DNA of 64,000 bases from Bacillus horti (GTDB lineage: Bacteria > Bacillota > Bacilli > Caldalkalibacillales > JCM-10596), in NCBI RefSeq assembly GCF_030813115.1, contig NZ_JAUSTY010000011.1:62001-126000 (forward strand), in the 5' to 3' direction. A model generated the notes under the pieces. That model was not told where the DNA came from and did not search any database. It saw only the letters and a program-made list of their open reading frames with translations. Made by a program: the position numbers and the translations under genes. Below are positions 1 to 8,452 of the stretch, one piece after another (positions within the stretch are counted from its first letter, which is position 1; the number at the start of each line of letters is the position of its first letter).

Positions 1-440
1 CCAGACAGTCTTGCCACAGGCTGAAGCTCATCGACCACTACAGGATCTACAATAAAAGCCGGTATATTAAACTGTGAGGCAATTTCATGAGCAATAATAC
101 CTCCAAGATTAGACGCATGCTCACCATAGCGTCCTCCCTGTAAATCCTCAAGCATACTTTGGTTGACACGATAGGTTCCACCGGGAATAGGCTTTAGCAC
201 CCCACCGCGCCCAACCACAGCACTTAACCTTTGCAGGTTAATTCCTTCATTATGCAGCGTTTCTAGGATTGTTTGCTTTCTAAATTGATATTGCTCAAAA
301 ACGGTTTTATAGCTTTCTAATTCACTGGTGTCGTGTCTTAAGGTTTCTTCTAAAATCGATCGCTCATTATCGTAAACCCCTATCTTCGTAGACGTTGATC
401 CTGGATTAATGGCGAGCAAACGATACATATTTTGTTCCAC
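1..440 (-). CDS. buk: Butyrate kinase, N-terminal part (cut by window edge)
   Basis: Acetokinase-family enzyme that converts acyl phosphates such as butyryl or isobutyryl phosphate to the acid with ATP formation; acts in the cytosol with phosphotransbutyrylase. The N-terminus reads ...[20 protein letters not shown], the conserved phosphate-binding beginning of acetate/butyrate kinases. About 146 of roughly 360 residues are present; the 3' end lies beyond base 1. I chose a GTG start at 440 because an AGGAG (449-453) sits 8 nt upstream; the ATG at 428 is the alternative. It follows ptb and bcd on the same strand, the order seen in the bkd region of Bacillus. Family assignment is firm; the start is less so. 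Confidence 0.93.
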   Translation of the reverse strand, partial: MEQNMYRLLAINPGSTSTKIGVYDNERSILEETLRHDTSELESYKTVFEQYQFRKQTILETLHNEGINLQRLSAVVGRGGVLKPIPGGTYRVNQSMLEDLQGGRYGEHASNLGGIIAHEIASQFNIPAFIVDPVVVDELQPVARLS

Positions 441-475
441 TCTCTGCACTCCTATTCTGTCTTCCTATCTTTATT

Positions 476-515
476 CTATCTATATTTTTCTATCTATATT
501 TTTCTATCTATTTTT
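476..515. repeat. 14-bp tandem repeat between bcd and buk
   Basis: A pyrimidine-rich unit CTATCTATATTTTT is repeated at 476-489 and 490-503, and a partial third copy runs 504-515. It fills most of the gap between the bcd stop codon and the buk ribosome binding site. On the transcribed minus strand it reads as an A/G-rich spacer. It is not palindromic, so it is not a terminator. Function is unknown. Confidence 0.8.
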
Positions 516-523
516 AATTAAAC

Positions 524-1615
524 TTAGCGATCTATAAGACTTTTATTTCTTCTAAGAAAAGTGCTCTTTGTATTCTTTAGTGCTTCAATTCTTTCCTCAG
601 CCATCCGATCTGCTGCCTTATACGTAGCAATGTGGTCACGGCTTGAAATTTCGAAGACCTTTTCAATGTTCTGATAGATCCCTTCCACCTTTTTCAACGC
701 TCTATCTCGATTGTAGCCTAACAGCTCATCAGCTACATTAATTAAACCACCAGCGTTGATGACATAGTCAGGTGCATAATAGAAGCCCATTTCATGAATC
801 ATATCTCCATGACGTTCTTCCTTCAATACATTATTAGCTGCACCAGCAATGACTCTACATTTGAATTGTGGAATTGTAGTATCATTGATGACGGCTCCTA
901 GTGCATTTGGAGAAAAGATATCGCAATCGACAGAATAAATGTCGTTGATATCTACTGCCTTCGCATTAAAGCTCTCCACCGCTCTTTGTACAGACTCTTT
1001 ATTAATGTCTGTAACTATAAGCTTCGCTCCCTCTTCATGTAGATATTTACACAGGTTATAAGAGACATTACCTACACCTTGCACAGCAATTGTTTTTCCT
1101 TCTAAGGAGTCATCACCAAAGGCCTGCTTTGCTGTAGCTTTCATTCCAACATATACTCCATAAGCCGTTACAGGAGAAGGATTTCCACTACTTCCGAAAG
1201 CAGGCGAAATTCCTGTTACGTAATCTGTTTCCTCATGGATTAAATCCATATCATCCACTGTTGTCCCTACATCCTCTGCCGTGATGTAGCGTCCATTTAA
1301 ACCTTGAATATAACGTCCTAACGAACGGAACATAGCTTCGTTTTTGTCTTTTCTAGGATCCCCAATAATAACCGTTTTTCCTCCGCCTAAATTCAAACCA
1401 GCTGCTGCTGCTTTATAGGTCATCCCTCTAGCTAGTCTTAGCGCATCTTCAATGGCCTCAGACTCACTGTTGTATACCCACATTCTTGAACCTCCGAGTG
1501 CAGGGCCTAATGTTGTATCATGAATAGCAATAATAGCTTTTAATCCAGAAGCTTTGTCCTGACACATTACCAATTGCTCGTAATCATATTTTTCCATGTA
1601 ATCAAAGATTTCCAT
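524..1615 (-). CDS. bcd: Leucine dehydrogenase
   Basis: NAD-dependent oxidative deamination of leucine, isoleucine and valine to branched 2-oxo acids, feeding branched-chain acyl-CoA formation. The 363-residue protein has the usual length. Visible marks are the Glu/Leu/Phe/Val dehydrogenase N-terminal domain with GGGKTVI around residues 77-83 (catalytic Lys), and a Rossmann segment with the GVGNV turn near residues 180-184. ATG start with GGAGG 10 nt upstream. It lies between ptb (22-nt gap) and buk, all on the minus strand, so the three are probably one transcript driven by the sigma-54 promoter at 2634-2650. Confidence 0.97.
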   Translation of the reverse strand: MEIFDYMEKYDYEQLVMCQDKASGLKAIIAIHDTTLGPALGGSRMWVYNSESEAIEDALRLARGMTYKAAAAGLNLGGGKTVIIGDPRKDKNEAMFRSLGRYIQGLNGRYITAEDVGTTVDDMDLIHEETDYVTGISPAFGSSGNPSPVTAYGVYVGMKATAKQAFGDDSLEGKTIAVQGVGNVSYNLCKYLHEEGAKLIVTDINKESVQRAVESFNAKAVDINDIYSVDCDIFSPNALGAVINDTTIPQFKCRVIAGAANNVLKEERHGDMIHEMGFYYAPDYVINAGGLINVADELLGYNRDRALKKVEGIYQNIEKVFEISSRDHIATYKAADRMAEERIEALKNTKSTFLRRNKSLIDR

Positions 1616-1636
1616 ACTTGTATAACCTCCAATTTA

Positions 1637-2542
1637 TTATCTGTTTTCTTGATCAGCATAAAGTGACGCTAAGGCAATGGAATATAGCTTTGCCTCAGCT
1701 GAATCTGCTCTTGATGTAAGAATAATTGGAGCCTTTGCTCCAACAATAATAGCTCCTACCTTTGCTTTAGCAAAGTATATTAATGACTTATAAAGAATGT
1801 TTCCTACCTCAATAGAAGGAACAGCCAGGATATCAGCATAGCCCGCAACCTCTGATACAATCCCTTTATGTGTAGCAGCCTCAAGAGATAAGGCGTTATC
1901 AAGAGCCAAAGGTCCATCCACCACACAGCCTTTCAGCTGGCCTCTTTGATTCATTAAAGCTAAAGCAGCTGCATCAAGAGTGGAAGGCATATTTGGGTTT
2001 ACTACTTCTACGGCACAAACAGGAGCAACCTTTGGACAAGATATTCCTAGAGAATGAGCCACCTTTACAGCATTTTCTATAATAGCGGCTTTTTCTGTTA
2101 AGGAAGGTGCTATATTCATTGCCGAATCAGTGACTAAGATTAGTCGATCATAATGTTCAACCTCAAATGCGGCTACATGACTGATTAAATCAGATGCTCG
2201 TAAGCCATGCTCCTTACTTAAAACCGCTTTCAGTAAATCAGCTGTAGATACCAAGCCTTTCATTACGATATCTGCCTCACCATCTCTAACCAGTTGAACA
2301 GCTAATTGACAACAACGCTTTATATTAGGCTCATCAATAATATGGAACTCTTCTGTCGAGCTACCTATACCTTTTAGTAGCTCTGTTATCTCGGCTTCTT
2401 GCCCAATTAAAATAAAATCTGCAATACCCTTAGAACTTGCTTCTGTAACTGCTTGTAATACGTCCAGATCAGCCGCTTGGGCGACAGCAATTGTTTTACG
2501 TTTAATCTTCGTTGCAGATTCTATAAGCTCTGCAAAATTCAT
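1637..2542 (-). CDS. ptb: Phosphate butyryltransferase
   Basis: Transfers the acyl group of butyryl- or branched-chain acyl-CoA to phosphate; with butyrate kinase this yields ATP from branched-chain amino-acid breakdown. The 301-residue protein matches the PTA/PTB family: the motif DIVMKGLVSTADLLKAVL near residues 90-107 and the C-terminal KVGAIIVGAKAPIILTSRAD are characteristic. It is the first gene of ptb-bcd-buk. It sits about 90 nt downstream of a consensus sigma-54 promoter, so expression should depend on RpoN and the BkdR activator encoded just upstream. Confidence 0.96.
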   Translation of the reverse strand: MNFAELIESATKIKRKTIAVAQAADLDVLQAVTEASSKGIADFILIGQEAEITELLKGIGSSTEEFHIIDEPNIKRCCQLAVQLVRDGEADIVMKGLVSTADLLKAVLSKEHGLRASDLISHVAAFEVEHYDRLILVTDSAMNIAPSLTEKAAIIENAVKVAHSLGISCPKVAPVCAVEVVNPNMPSTLDAAALALMNQRGQLKGCVVDGPLALDNALSLEAATHKGIVSEVAGYADILAVPSIEVGNILYKSLIYFAKAKVGAIIVGAKAPIILTSRADSAEAKLYSIALASLYADQENR

Positions 2543-2633
2543 TGATGATCACATCCGTTTCATCGTAAATCTAATGCTTAGGCACATGTTTTTTCAAATA
2601 AGTTGGAACGTACTTATTGCCCCAAATAAATTA

Positions 2634-2650
2634 TTGCAATTTCCATGCCA
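2634..2650 (-). promoter_or_regulatory. Sigma-54 (-24/-12) promoter of ptb-bcd-buk
   Basis: The minus strand reads TGGCATGGAAATTGCAA. The invariant GG (2649-2648) and GC (2637-2636) are separated by exactly 10 nt, and the flanks match the consensus TGGCAyG-N4-TTGCW. It lies between ptb and the sigma-54 activator gene, as expected for the bkd promoter. Confidence 0.92.
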
Positions 2651-2791
2651 AATGAATGCAAATGAATTCACAATGATTCCATACATGTGGATTTTCTCTC
2701 TAACTAAGCGTTTTTTTAATCATCTTTGATTAGAGTATACCTATAAGTGAAATCGAAAATAAATGTAAATAGTGATAAGTTGCCAATGGCT

Positions 2792-2828
2792 CTGCATTTA
2801 ATTGCAGGATAATGCAGTATATTGCAGG
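2792..2828. promoter_or_regulatory. 10-bp-phased TGCA array, probable BkdR upstream activator site
   Basis: TGCA occurs at 2793, 2803, 2813 and 2823, exactly one helical turn apart, in a short array with the loose consensus wTGCAg. It lies about 145-175 bp upstream of the -24 element of the ptb promoter, a typical enhancer distance for sigma-54 activators, and ends 15 bp before the bkdR stop codon. The rest of the 2543-2843 gap shows the promoter and AT-rich sequence with aatgaat repeats near 2651-2680. Assignment to BkdR is inference. Confidence 0.6.
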
Positions 2829-2843
2829 CATTTTTTTTCATAA

Positions 2844-4898
2844 TTAAAGTCTATGCTTTTCTAGCTTATAATACAAGCTTCGCACTGATATATGTAATAG
2901 TTTTGCAGTCTTTGTCTTATTGTAATCACATGAAGCAAGAACTTTTTGCAAATACTCCTTTTCAAATCTATCCATTACTTCATCTAAGCTTGCAATCTCT
3001 TTTGGTGCCTGGAAGGACTTGTCCATCGAAACAGCAGTTTGTAGCTTCGTTTCAAGGGGCAATAGGTATTTTGTTTCTAGGGTCGTGTCAGAGGATTTCA
3101 TGTGGATCATAGCACGACTTATCACATTCTCTAGCTCTCTCACATTGCCTGGCCAATCATATTGCTCTAAGTAATCAATAGTTGCCTGTGGAATCTGTGT
3201 AATTTGTCTTCCATATTCCTCATTAAATTTAGCTATAAAATGTCTTGCTATTCGTTGAATATCACCTTGCCTTACTCGCAACGGTGGGATGTTAATGGGT
3301 AAGACATGAATTCGATAATACAGATCCTCACGAAAGCTTCCTTGCTGGACAGCTTTTTCTAGCTGAAGATTTGTTGCTGCAATCACCCGAACGTGGACAG
3401 GGACCGTCTTTGTTCCTCCCACACGTACAATTTCTTTTTCTTGCAGGACTCGTAGAAGCTTCGCTTGTGTTTCAAGCGGTAGTTCACCTATTTCATCTAA
3501 AAAAATAGTCCCTCCACTCGCCTCTTCAAAAAGCCCTTTCTTGCCCCCTGGTCTAGCCCCAGTAAAAGCACCAGCTTCATAGCCGAATAATTCACTCTCA
3601 ATTAAATGCTTAGATATAGCCGCACAATTTACACGAATAAATTGATTAAACTTACGAGTACTAGCGTTATGTATCGCATGGGCAAAAAGCTCCTTACCTG
3701 TTCCAGACTCCCCACGGAGCAATACGGTAACGGACGTTGTCGCAGCTTTTTTCGCTTGCTCAAGCACCGCCTGCATGGGTTCACTTGCACCAATGATCTC
3801 CTCAAATGTATATTTCGCTTCAAGAGTTCTTATGATTTTTCTTGCTCGCTCTAGTTCTGCATTCAGCTTCTTAAGCTCAGAAATGTCATGGATGATGCCG
3901 ACACTTCCCTTCAGCTTTCCTTCTACATGAACGGGAGCAACATTCACCAAAACATCTTTATGCTGCTTTCCTACCTTCATCGCCGTTCCACGTATAGCTT
4001 TACCCGTACGTAGAACCTTCATATGCATACTCTCACCTTCTGAAATATCTACATCAGCAGGCTGACCTATAATGTCCTCTGGCTGCAGACCAATTAGACG
4101 AGTATACGCTGGATTAACAAGTAATCCTAAGCCATGTTCATCTACTACGGAAATAGCATCATCAGAGGAATTAATAATGGCTTCTAGAAGGCTTTGAGCC
4201 TGTTTCAGCTCCGTAACCTCTTCCGTTAAAACCTTAATATCCGTGACGTCTCGAAACACAGCCACAGCACCAGTTACTTCACCATCATCATTTATAACCG
4301 GCACACGATTTGTAATAATTTTCGTATCGTTAATAAGATATTGCTCATGGTTAATTTCAGACTGACCCGTTTGCAAGACGATATCTAGCCTCGTATTTTG
4401 AATGACATCTGATGCTTTTTTTCCAATCACAGCCTCAGAGTTTAGTCCTACAATACGTTCTGCTGCTCGGTTAAAAAGGGTAATTACACCTTTTTGATTG
4501 ACAGCAATCATCCCGTCATAGGTTGAATTCAAAATAATATCCAGCTCATGCTGATAGCTTTTAAGCCTCTGAATAAGCTCTTCCTTCTCTTCAATAAGGC
4601 TCATGACAATCTTGGCAATCATTCCGGGGATAACAACCGTATGTTTGGATTTTATTTCACGTAGCTCACCAAAAACCTCATCCTTGCCCGTTGCTTCTAT
4701 AATGACATCAATCTGTTCATGAATCATCTTCCTGAAGTCTGTACCTGTAGCAATACCATACTTGCGCGCCTCCTTCATTCCAGGAGCGTTCACATTAATG
4801 TCTGCTAACCCTGACACGGTGAAGGATTCCGTATTCATAAATTTCTTTAGAAGGGCAGTCCCACCCTTTCCTCCACCTACAATAAAGATTTTCCTCAT
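2844..4898 (-). CDS. bkdR: Sigma-54-dependent transcriptional activator BkdR
   Basis: Enhancer-binding protein that activates the branched-chain keto-acid operon. Domains in its 684 residues: a Rossmann-like segment with GGGKGG at 8-13, two PAS domains at about 116-220 and 238-345, a sigma-54 AAA+ domain with Walker A GESGTGKE at 396-403 and the sigma-54 contact loop GAFTGA at 443-448, and a C-terminal Fis-type helix-turn-helix ending at LYYKLEKHRL. The N-terminal Rossmann segment and PAS domains suggest a small-molecule or nucleotide signal, not a receiver phosphorylation. ATG start with AAGGTGGG upstream. The target promoter and a candidate binding array lie just downstream. Confidence 0.95.
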   Translation of the reverse strand: MRKIFIVGGGKGGTALLKKFMNTESFTVSGLADINVNAPGMKEARKYGIATGTDFRKMIHEQIDVIIEATGKDEVFGELREIKSKHTVVIPGMIAKIVMSLIEEKEELIQRLKSYQHELDIILNSTYDGMIAVNQKGVITLFNRAAERIVGLNSEAVIGKKASDVIQNTRLDIVLQTGQSEINHEQYLINDTKIITNRVPVINDDGEVTGAVAVFRDVTDIKVLTEEVTELKQAQSLLEAIINSSDDAISVVDEHGLGLLVNPAYTRLIGLQPEDIIGQPADVDISEGESMHMKVLRTGKAIRGTAMKVGKQHKDVLVNVAPVHVEGKLKGSVGIIHDISELKKLNAELERARKIIRTLEAKYTFEEIIGASEPMQAVLEQAKKAATTSVTVLLRGESGTGKELFAHAIHNASTRKFNQFIRVNCAAISKHLIESELFGYEAGAFTGARPGGKKGLFEEASGGTIFLDEIGELPLETQAKLLRVLQEKEIVRVGGTKTVPVHVRVIAATNLQLEKAVQQGSFREDLYYRIHVLPINIPPLRVRQGDIQRIARHFIAKFNEEYGRQITQIPQATIDYLEQYDWPGNVRELENVISRAMIHMKSSDTTLETKYLLPLETKLQTAVSMDKSFQAPKEIASLDEVMDRFEKEYLQKVLASCDYNKTKTAKLLHISVRSLYYKLEKHRL

Positions 4899-4951
4899 TA
4901 TCGACCCACCTTGAAAAAAATTGCAGACTATATGCTCCTATTGTAGTGCTA

Positions 4952-4988
4952 AAATCAGACAAAAGCAAATACGCTTTTCATCTGATTT
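4952..4988. other. Two-part hairpin in the bkdR / yqzF divergent gap
   Basis: AAATCAGA (4952-4959) pairs with TCTGATTT (4981-4988), and inside it AAAAGC pairs with GCTTTT around a 6-nt loop. On the minus strand the hairpin is followed by TTTTAGC, so it resembles a weak terminator or attenuator ahead of bkdR. On the plus strand it overlaps the -35 side of a plausible yqzF promoter (TTTTCA-17-TATAGT, -10 at 4998-5003). Which role applies is not resolvable by eye. Confidence 0.5.
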
Positions 4989-5044
4989 GATTTCCTGTAT
5001 AGTGAACACAAGAACATTAGTATGGAAAGGAAGTACGCTCAGCC

Positions 5045-5302
5045 ATGAGAGCACAGCGATTAGTTGCCTTGTTAATTCTCGTTATTCCAGGGGCATTAGG
5101 CATGTATGGAGTGAAGCTATTGAGAGACGCCCTGTTTAGCACCTTTGATCCCGAGACAGGATTTAGATGGGGTATCTTTATTGCAGGGTTACTGTTATTT
5201 GTCCTTGGCATCCTTTTTATAGCCGGCTTTATTTTTTATAGCGACAAAAAGAAAAAATTAGTTCAACCTAGATTTAAAAATGATATTGATGACGAAGATT
5301 AA
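5045..5302 (+). CDS. yqzF: DUF2627 small membrane protein YqzF
   Basis: An 85-residue protein with two membrane segments (about residues 5-24 and 43-67), a DPETGFRWG linker and a charged cytoplasmic tail (SDKKKKLVQPRF...DDED). This is the DUF2627 / YqzF family, which in Bacillus sits divergent to bkdR as it does here. No biochemical role is known. A candidate sigma-A promoter (TTTTCA-17-TATAGT) lies at 4975-5003. The gene ends with a terminator that lies inside the 3' end of the convergent gene. Confidence 0.85.
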   Translation: MRAQRLVALLILVIPGALGMYGVKLLRDALFSTFDPETGFRWGIFIAGLLLFVLGILFIAGFIFYSDKKKKLVQPRFKNDIDDED

Positions 5303-6156
5303 CGAATCCCCCAGCGATCTACTTTAGAAAGCAGGGGATTTTTTTGTATATAGACCGTAAAGCTGTTTTTTTCAGCATAGACCGCTAGCCCAACAAATAA
5401 TAAAAGGAATACGCTCTGAACAAAGCTTGAGGCTTGGGTGATAAGAAAGAAGCCAAAAATTCCTCCCACTATATTTGACCCTGTATCCCCTAGCATAGCG
5501 ATTCTCTGCCTATCATATTGAAAAAGAATAATGGTTGAAATGACAACTGGAATAAGCAAGTAAAGAAGCGCATCAACTAACACAAAGGGTAGGAGGAAGA
5601 ATAGAAAAATCCAAAAAAACTTAATCACACGTCCCGGACGGACATCAAGCAAATTAAAAAAATGAATCGAAAAAAGCATTAAGGCAGCTAACAGAACCCA
5701 ATGCAGAAAGCTAGTCTGGTAAAAATAAGAGCAAAACACTGACACGGCAAGTCCATATACAGCTTTTAACATACCTGAGGTCACTCGAAATTCCCTTATA
5801 AAGGTTAAAAAGTGCCCTCTAAGTCCCTTTATTTCTTTATCTCCAAAATGGTCATCAATCCACCCTACTAATCCCATCACTGTTATAATGACAAAAAATA
5901 AAAGAACCTCCCCCTGATAATCATAAAGCGATTTTAAAAGTACATCATCAAACAAAAACACATAGCCATGAATTAAGATTTGATAAACCGCTGAATGAAC
6001 TATAATTAAAAGTCCTACGCTTTGAAGAATTAGCTCACCCTTGAAATTAGGAGCATACCAACGATTTCCCTTGAACCAGGTAAGTAGGCTCTTTGTTATA
6101 AAATAACTTATACCATAGTAGATAAAATACAAGGAAAAGTAACCTACACTCTCCAT
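5299..6156 (-). CDS. MraY/WecA-like membrane glycan phosphotransferase homologue
   Basis: A 285-residue polytopic membrane protein. It carries GWIDDHFGDKEIKGLRGH near residues 118-135 and MLGDTGSNIVGG near 220-231; these correspond to the Asp-rich and GDxxSN motifs of the polyprenyl-phosphate sugar-1-phosphate transferase family (MraY, WecA, TagO). The family normally exceeds 310 residues, so this is a short, divergent member and its substrate is unknown. It overlaps the upstream GT2 gene by 13 nt and belongs to a steA-GT2-transferase operon. GGAGG lies 5 nt before the ATG. Likely a cell-envelope role linked to division or sporulation, by inference. Confidence 0.75.
   Translation of the reverse strand: MESVGYFSLYFIYYGISYFITKSLLTWFKGNRWYAPNFKGELILQSVGLLIIVHSAVYQILIHGYVFLFDDVLLKSLYDYQGEVLLFFVIITVMGLVGWIDDHFGDKEIKGLRGHFLTFIREFRVTSGMLKAVYGLAVSVFCSYFYQTSFLHWVLLAALMLFSIHFFNLLDVRPGRVIKFFWIFLFFLLPFVLVDALLYLLIPVVISTIILFQYDRQRIAMLGDTGSNIVGGIFGFFLITQASSFVQSVFLLLFVGLAVYAEKNSFTVYIQKNPLLSKVDRWGIR
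5305..5345 (+). terminator. Terminator of yqzF, inside the convergent ORF
   Basis: AATCCCC (5305-5311) pairs with GGGGATT (5334-5340) and is followed by a run of T (5339-5345) on the plus strand. It lies within the last codons of the minus-strand membrane glycosyltransferase-like gene, so one sequence serves both as coding DNA and as a terminator. Confidence 0.75.
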
Positions 6157-6821
6157 GTCCGCCTCCGTGATCGTAATGTTTGATAAACCGCCAATCCCTG
6201 CTTAAAGCGATGAAGAAATCCAATAGGTCCACGCCCAAGCTCTCTATGGGTAAAGGGGAGCTCCATCTCTTGGACAACAAACCCTTGATTTAAGCAATCT
6301 ATCGTTAAACCTACCTCTAAGCCAAAACGATAGCTGCCTTTGAAGCAGGAAAAAAACACATTCCTTTTAATAGCTCTCTGACCACTAAGAGGAGCTAAAA
6401 ATGTCTTTCCTGTTTTTCTGTGTATCCCTGCTCTAGCCATTCTTTTAATCAGACCAAAGCCACCCTTCTTTGCTGCAGGCAAAGCTGCAATGACCATATC
6501 TGCTTCATTATGTAAGATTGGCTGAACAAGCTCAGAGGCCCATGCAGCAGACTCCTCCAAGTCCGCATCAAGAAAAAGAAGAATGGGCTGCCTAGCGAAT
6601 AAACTCCCTCTCCGAATAGCCTCAGTCTTCCCCTGATTCTGAGAAAATTTAAGAACATGTTTTGTCCAATTTTTGGCTATATTGTATGTTTGGTCCGTGC
6701 TCCCATCATCAACAACTATTATTTCTTTGAAAAGCTGCTCTTGGGTTAACGCTGCTAACGTTTGACCAATTCGCTTTTCTTCATTATATGCGGGGATAAC
6801 TACACTCACCGGAAGGATCAT
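6144..6821 (-). CDS. Family 2 glycosyltransferase
   Basis: A 225-residue cytosolic GT-A enzyme. The N-terminus VSVVIPAYNEEKRIGQTL, the nucleotide-sugar DDGSTD at about 39-44 and the metal-binding DAD within LLFLDADLEES near residue 87 are classic GT2 features of the dolichol-phosphate-mannose-synthase / polyprenyl glycosyltransferase type. It has no membrane segment of its own but overlaps the membrane MraY-like gene, and its start overlaps the steA stop by 4 nt, so the three are translationally coupled. Donor and acceptor are unknown. Confidence 0.85.
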   Translation of the reverse strand: MILPVSVVIPAYNEEKRIGQTLAALTQEQLFKEIIVVDDGSTDQTYNIAKNWTKHVLKFSQNQGKTEAIRRGSLFARQPILLFLDADLEESAAWASELVQPILHNEADMVIAALPAAKKGGFGLIKRMARAGIHRKTGKTFLAPLSGQRAIKRNVFFSCFKGSYRFGLEVGLTIDCLNQGFVVQEMELPFTHRELGRGPIGFLHRFKQGLAVYQTLRSRRRTWRV

Positions 6822-7888
6822 AAAGCTTCCTCCGCAAATAAAAATCGAATCCCTTTACCATCTACTAATTTGTTTCCGATCTTGAGCCTGATTAAAAAAG
6901 TTGAACCCATTCCCTCTCGACCTTTTTCTAAGAAATCATGCATTGAAGTATGACTTCCTATCGCAACAATTTTCTCTGCACCAGCTTCATAAGCTAAAAG
7001 ATACGCTGCGTCCTCACTTGTACCAAGACAAGGAAAGCTAACATATTGGTTGACACCATTACTGGACATTTCCTCTACACCTGGTCCCCTACCATTTGCA
7101 TACGTATGAACGACAAGCTCAGCACCGCTTTGTAGAGCTGAGGACGAAACACTATCCATGTCACCAATAATTAGGTCTGGCGTTAGACCACAATCAAGCA
7201 AAGCGTCTGCACCTCCATCAACACCGATAAGTACAGGGGAATACCTTTCAATATAGGGGCGAATGGCTAGCAAATCCTCAAGGTAGCCCTTCCCTCTAGT
7301 TACGACCACAACATGCTTATTTTCAATCAGTGTGTGTATATTTGGTAACAGAATAGGTTTAAGAATATCCTCCATATCACGTTTAGCATAAAACAATGTG
7401 TTTTCTGCAAACTGCTGGAGTTGATTCAACGAATTTAGATCAGCCTCTGACCTCTTCAATTGAATTATTTCCTCCGTATACTTAAGTAGCTTAGCTAACT
7501 GTACACTTCTTCCATTTTGGAGCTTATATAAATACAAATCATTTATGATACAAACCTCTCCATGTCTAAGCTGCTCAGAAATATAATTTTTGAGCTCCTT
7601 ATTCTTCCCTGTTTCTTCGCCGTAGCTCAACACATCAAATACGGGAATACCTTGTTTTAAAAGTAAGCTAGTTCCTGAGCTCATATACTCTCCTGACATA
7701 GAAGTCCTAATATTGACAACAGCTTTAACCTTTCTATAAATAAGAGCTTTAGCAGCAAGCTCGTCAATATCCTTATGTTGAATAACAGCTATACTTTGTG
7801 GTGGAATATATTGTACGAGCTTTTTGGTTTTAGGATTAAAATATGCTGCCCCAGATAGGGTTGTATGTGAAGGTTGTATTTTAAGCAT
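6818..7888 (-). CDS. steA: SteA-like protein (thiamin-pyrophosphokinase-like fold)
   Basis: The 356-residue protein has a C-terminal domain resembling thiamin pyrophosphokinase, with GVDGGADALLDCGLTPDLIIG then DMDSVS near residues 222-250, plus a late GMGSTFLIRLKIG motif. This is the arrangement of SteA, described in Corynebacterium as a cytokinetic-ring protein acting with the membrane protein SteB. Many Firmicutes carry steA next to spo0A with a steB-like gene and glycosyltransferases. Here steA overlaps the GT2 gene directly and no steB-like gene lies between them. AGGAG lies 7 nt before the ATG. Name from family resemblance; role in this organism is inference. Confidence 0.75.
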   Translation of the reverse strand: MLKIQPSHTTLSGAAYFNPKTKKLVQYIPPQSIAVIQHKDIDELAAKALIYRKVKAVVNIRTSMSGEYMSSGTSLLLKQGIPVFDVLSYGEETGKNKELKNYISEQLRHGEVCIINDLYLYKLQNGRSVQLAKLLKYTEEIIQLKRSEADLNSLNQLQQFAENTLFYAKRDMEDILKPILLPNIHTLIENKHVVVVTRGKGYLEDLLAIRPYIERYSPVLIGVDGGADALLDCGLTPDLIIGDMDSVSSSALQSGAELVVHTYANGRGPGVEEMSSNGVNQYVSFPCLGTSEDAAYLLAYEAGAEKIVAIGSHTSMHDFLEKGREGMGSTFLIRLKIGNKLVDGKGIRFLFAEEAL

Positions 7889-7952
7889 ACGATCTCTCCT
7901 GTTTCTAATGTCCGTAAAACGTCTTTAGTTTACTTAGTATGTTTCAAAAATC

Positions 7953-7985
7953 AAAAAACACACCCCTATTCTGGAGTGTGTTTTT
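7953..7985 (-). terminator. Terminator after the ferredoxin gene
   Basis: AACACACCCC (7957-7966) and GGAGTGTGTT (7973-7982) form a 10-bp stem with one G-U wobble on the minus strand and a 6-nt loop, followed by a T run on that strand (complement of 7953-7956). It separates the ferredoxin gene from steA. Confidence 0.8.
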
Positions 7986-8049
7986 ATCCATTTTTTAGAT
8001 TCCTATTTTGTTTAACATTTTCATTCTCGTGCTAACATTTCGTCTGCTA

Positions 8050-8406
8050 TCAAATTTCATTCTTGTTTTCATTCTTATTCGCTTCAAGCTGTCTTCTAAT
8101 CAACGCTTTCAAAGGATCTTCTATACGCTCAATATAAATATCTCCTTCAAGGGCCTTAGTCTGACATGCTAAGCGATAGCCGTTTTCAAGCTGTATCTCC
8201 CCTAGTAGCTTATGCTCAATCTGTGTGGGGCTAGATACCTTACCCTGAGATTGACCTATTACTTTAATCTTACAGGTCGTGCAGGAACCCTTCCCTCCAC
8301 ATTTATGTCTGACCTCAAGGCTTTCACGTATAGCTACCTGAAGAATGGTTTCGCTTTGTTTACATTGAATTTGTTTATTGTCTGAAGTAAATGTGATTTT
8401 TGCCAT
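8050..8406 (-). CDS. 2Fe-2S ferredoxin
   Basis: A small electron-transfer protein of the plant-type [2Fe-2S] ferredoxin fold. Using the ATG at 8406 (118 residues, MAKITFTSD...), cysteines C36, C42 and C45 (HKCGGKGSCTTCK) and a later cysteine in LACQTK give the Cx5CxxC...C cluster pattern. A GTG five codons upstream (8421) is also open; neither has a strong Shine-Dalgarno, so the start is uncertain. The gene sits alone between spo0A and a terminator. The redox partner is unknown. Confidence 0.88.
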   Translation of the reverse strand: MAKITFTSDNKQIQCKQSETILQVAIRESLEVRHKCGGKGSCTTCKIKVIGQSQGKVSSPTQIEHKLLGEIQLENGYRLACQTKALEGDIYIERIEDPLKALIRRQLEANKNENKNEI

Positions 8407-8452
8407 ACATATAGTATACACATAATCGCTTACCGTTTCTAACCTATTCCTT

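Noticed and set aside
2822-3112. Plus-strand ORF opposite the 3' end of bkdR
   Set aside because: Overlaps the coding and UAS region antisense; hydrophobic runs come from the reverse of charged bkdR codons.
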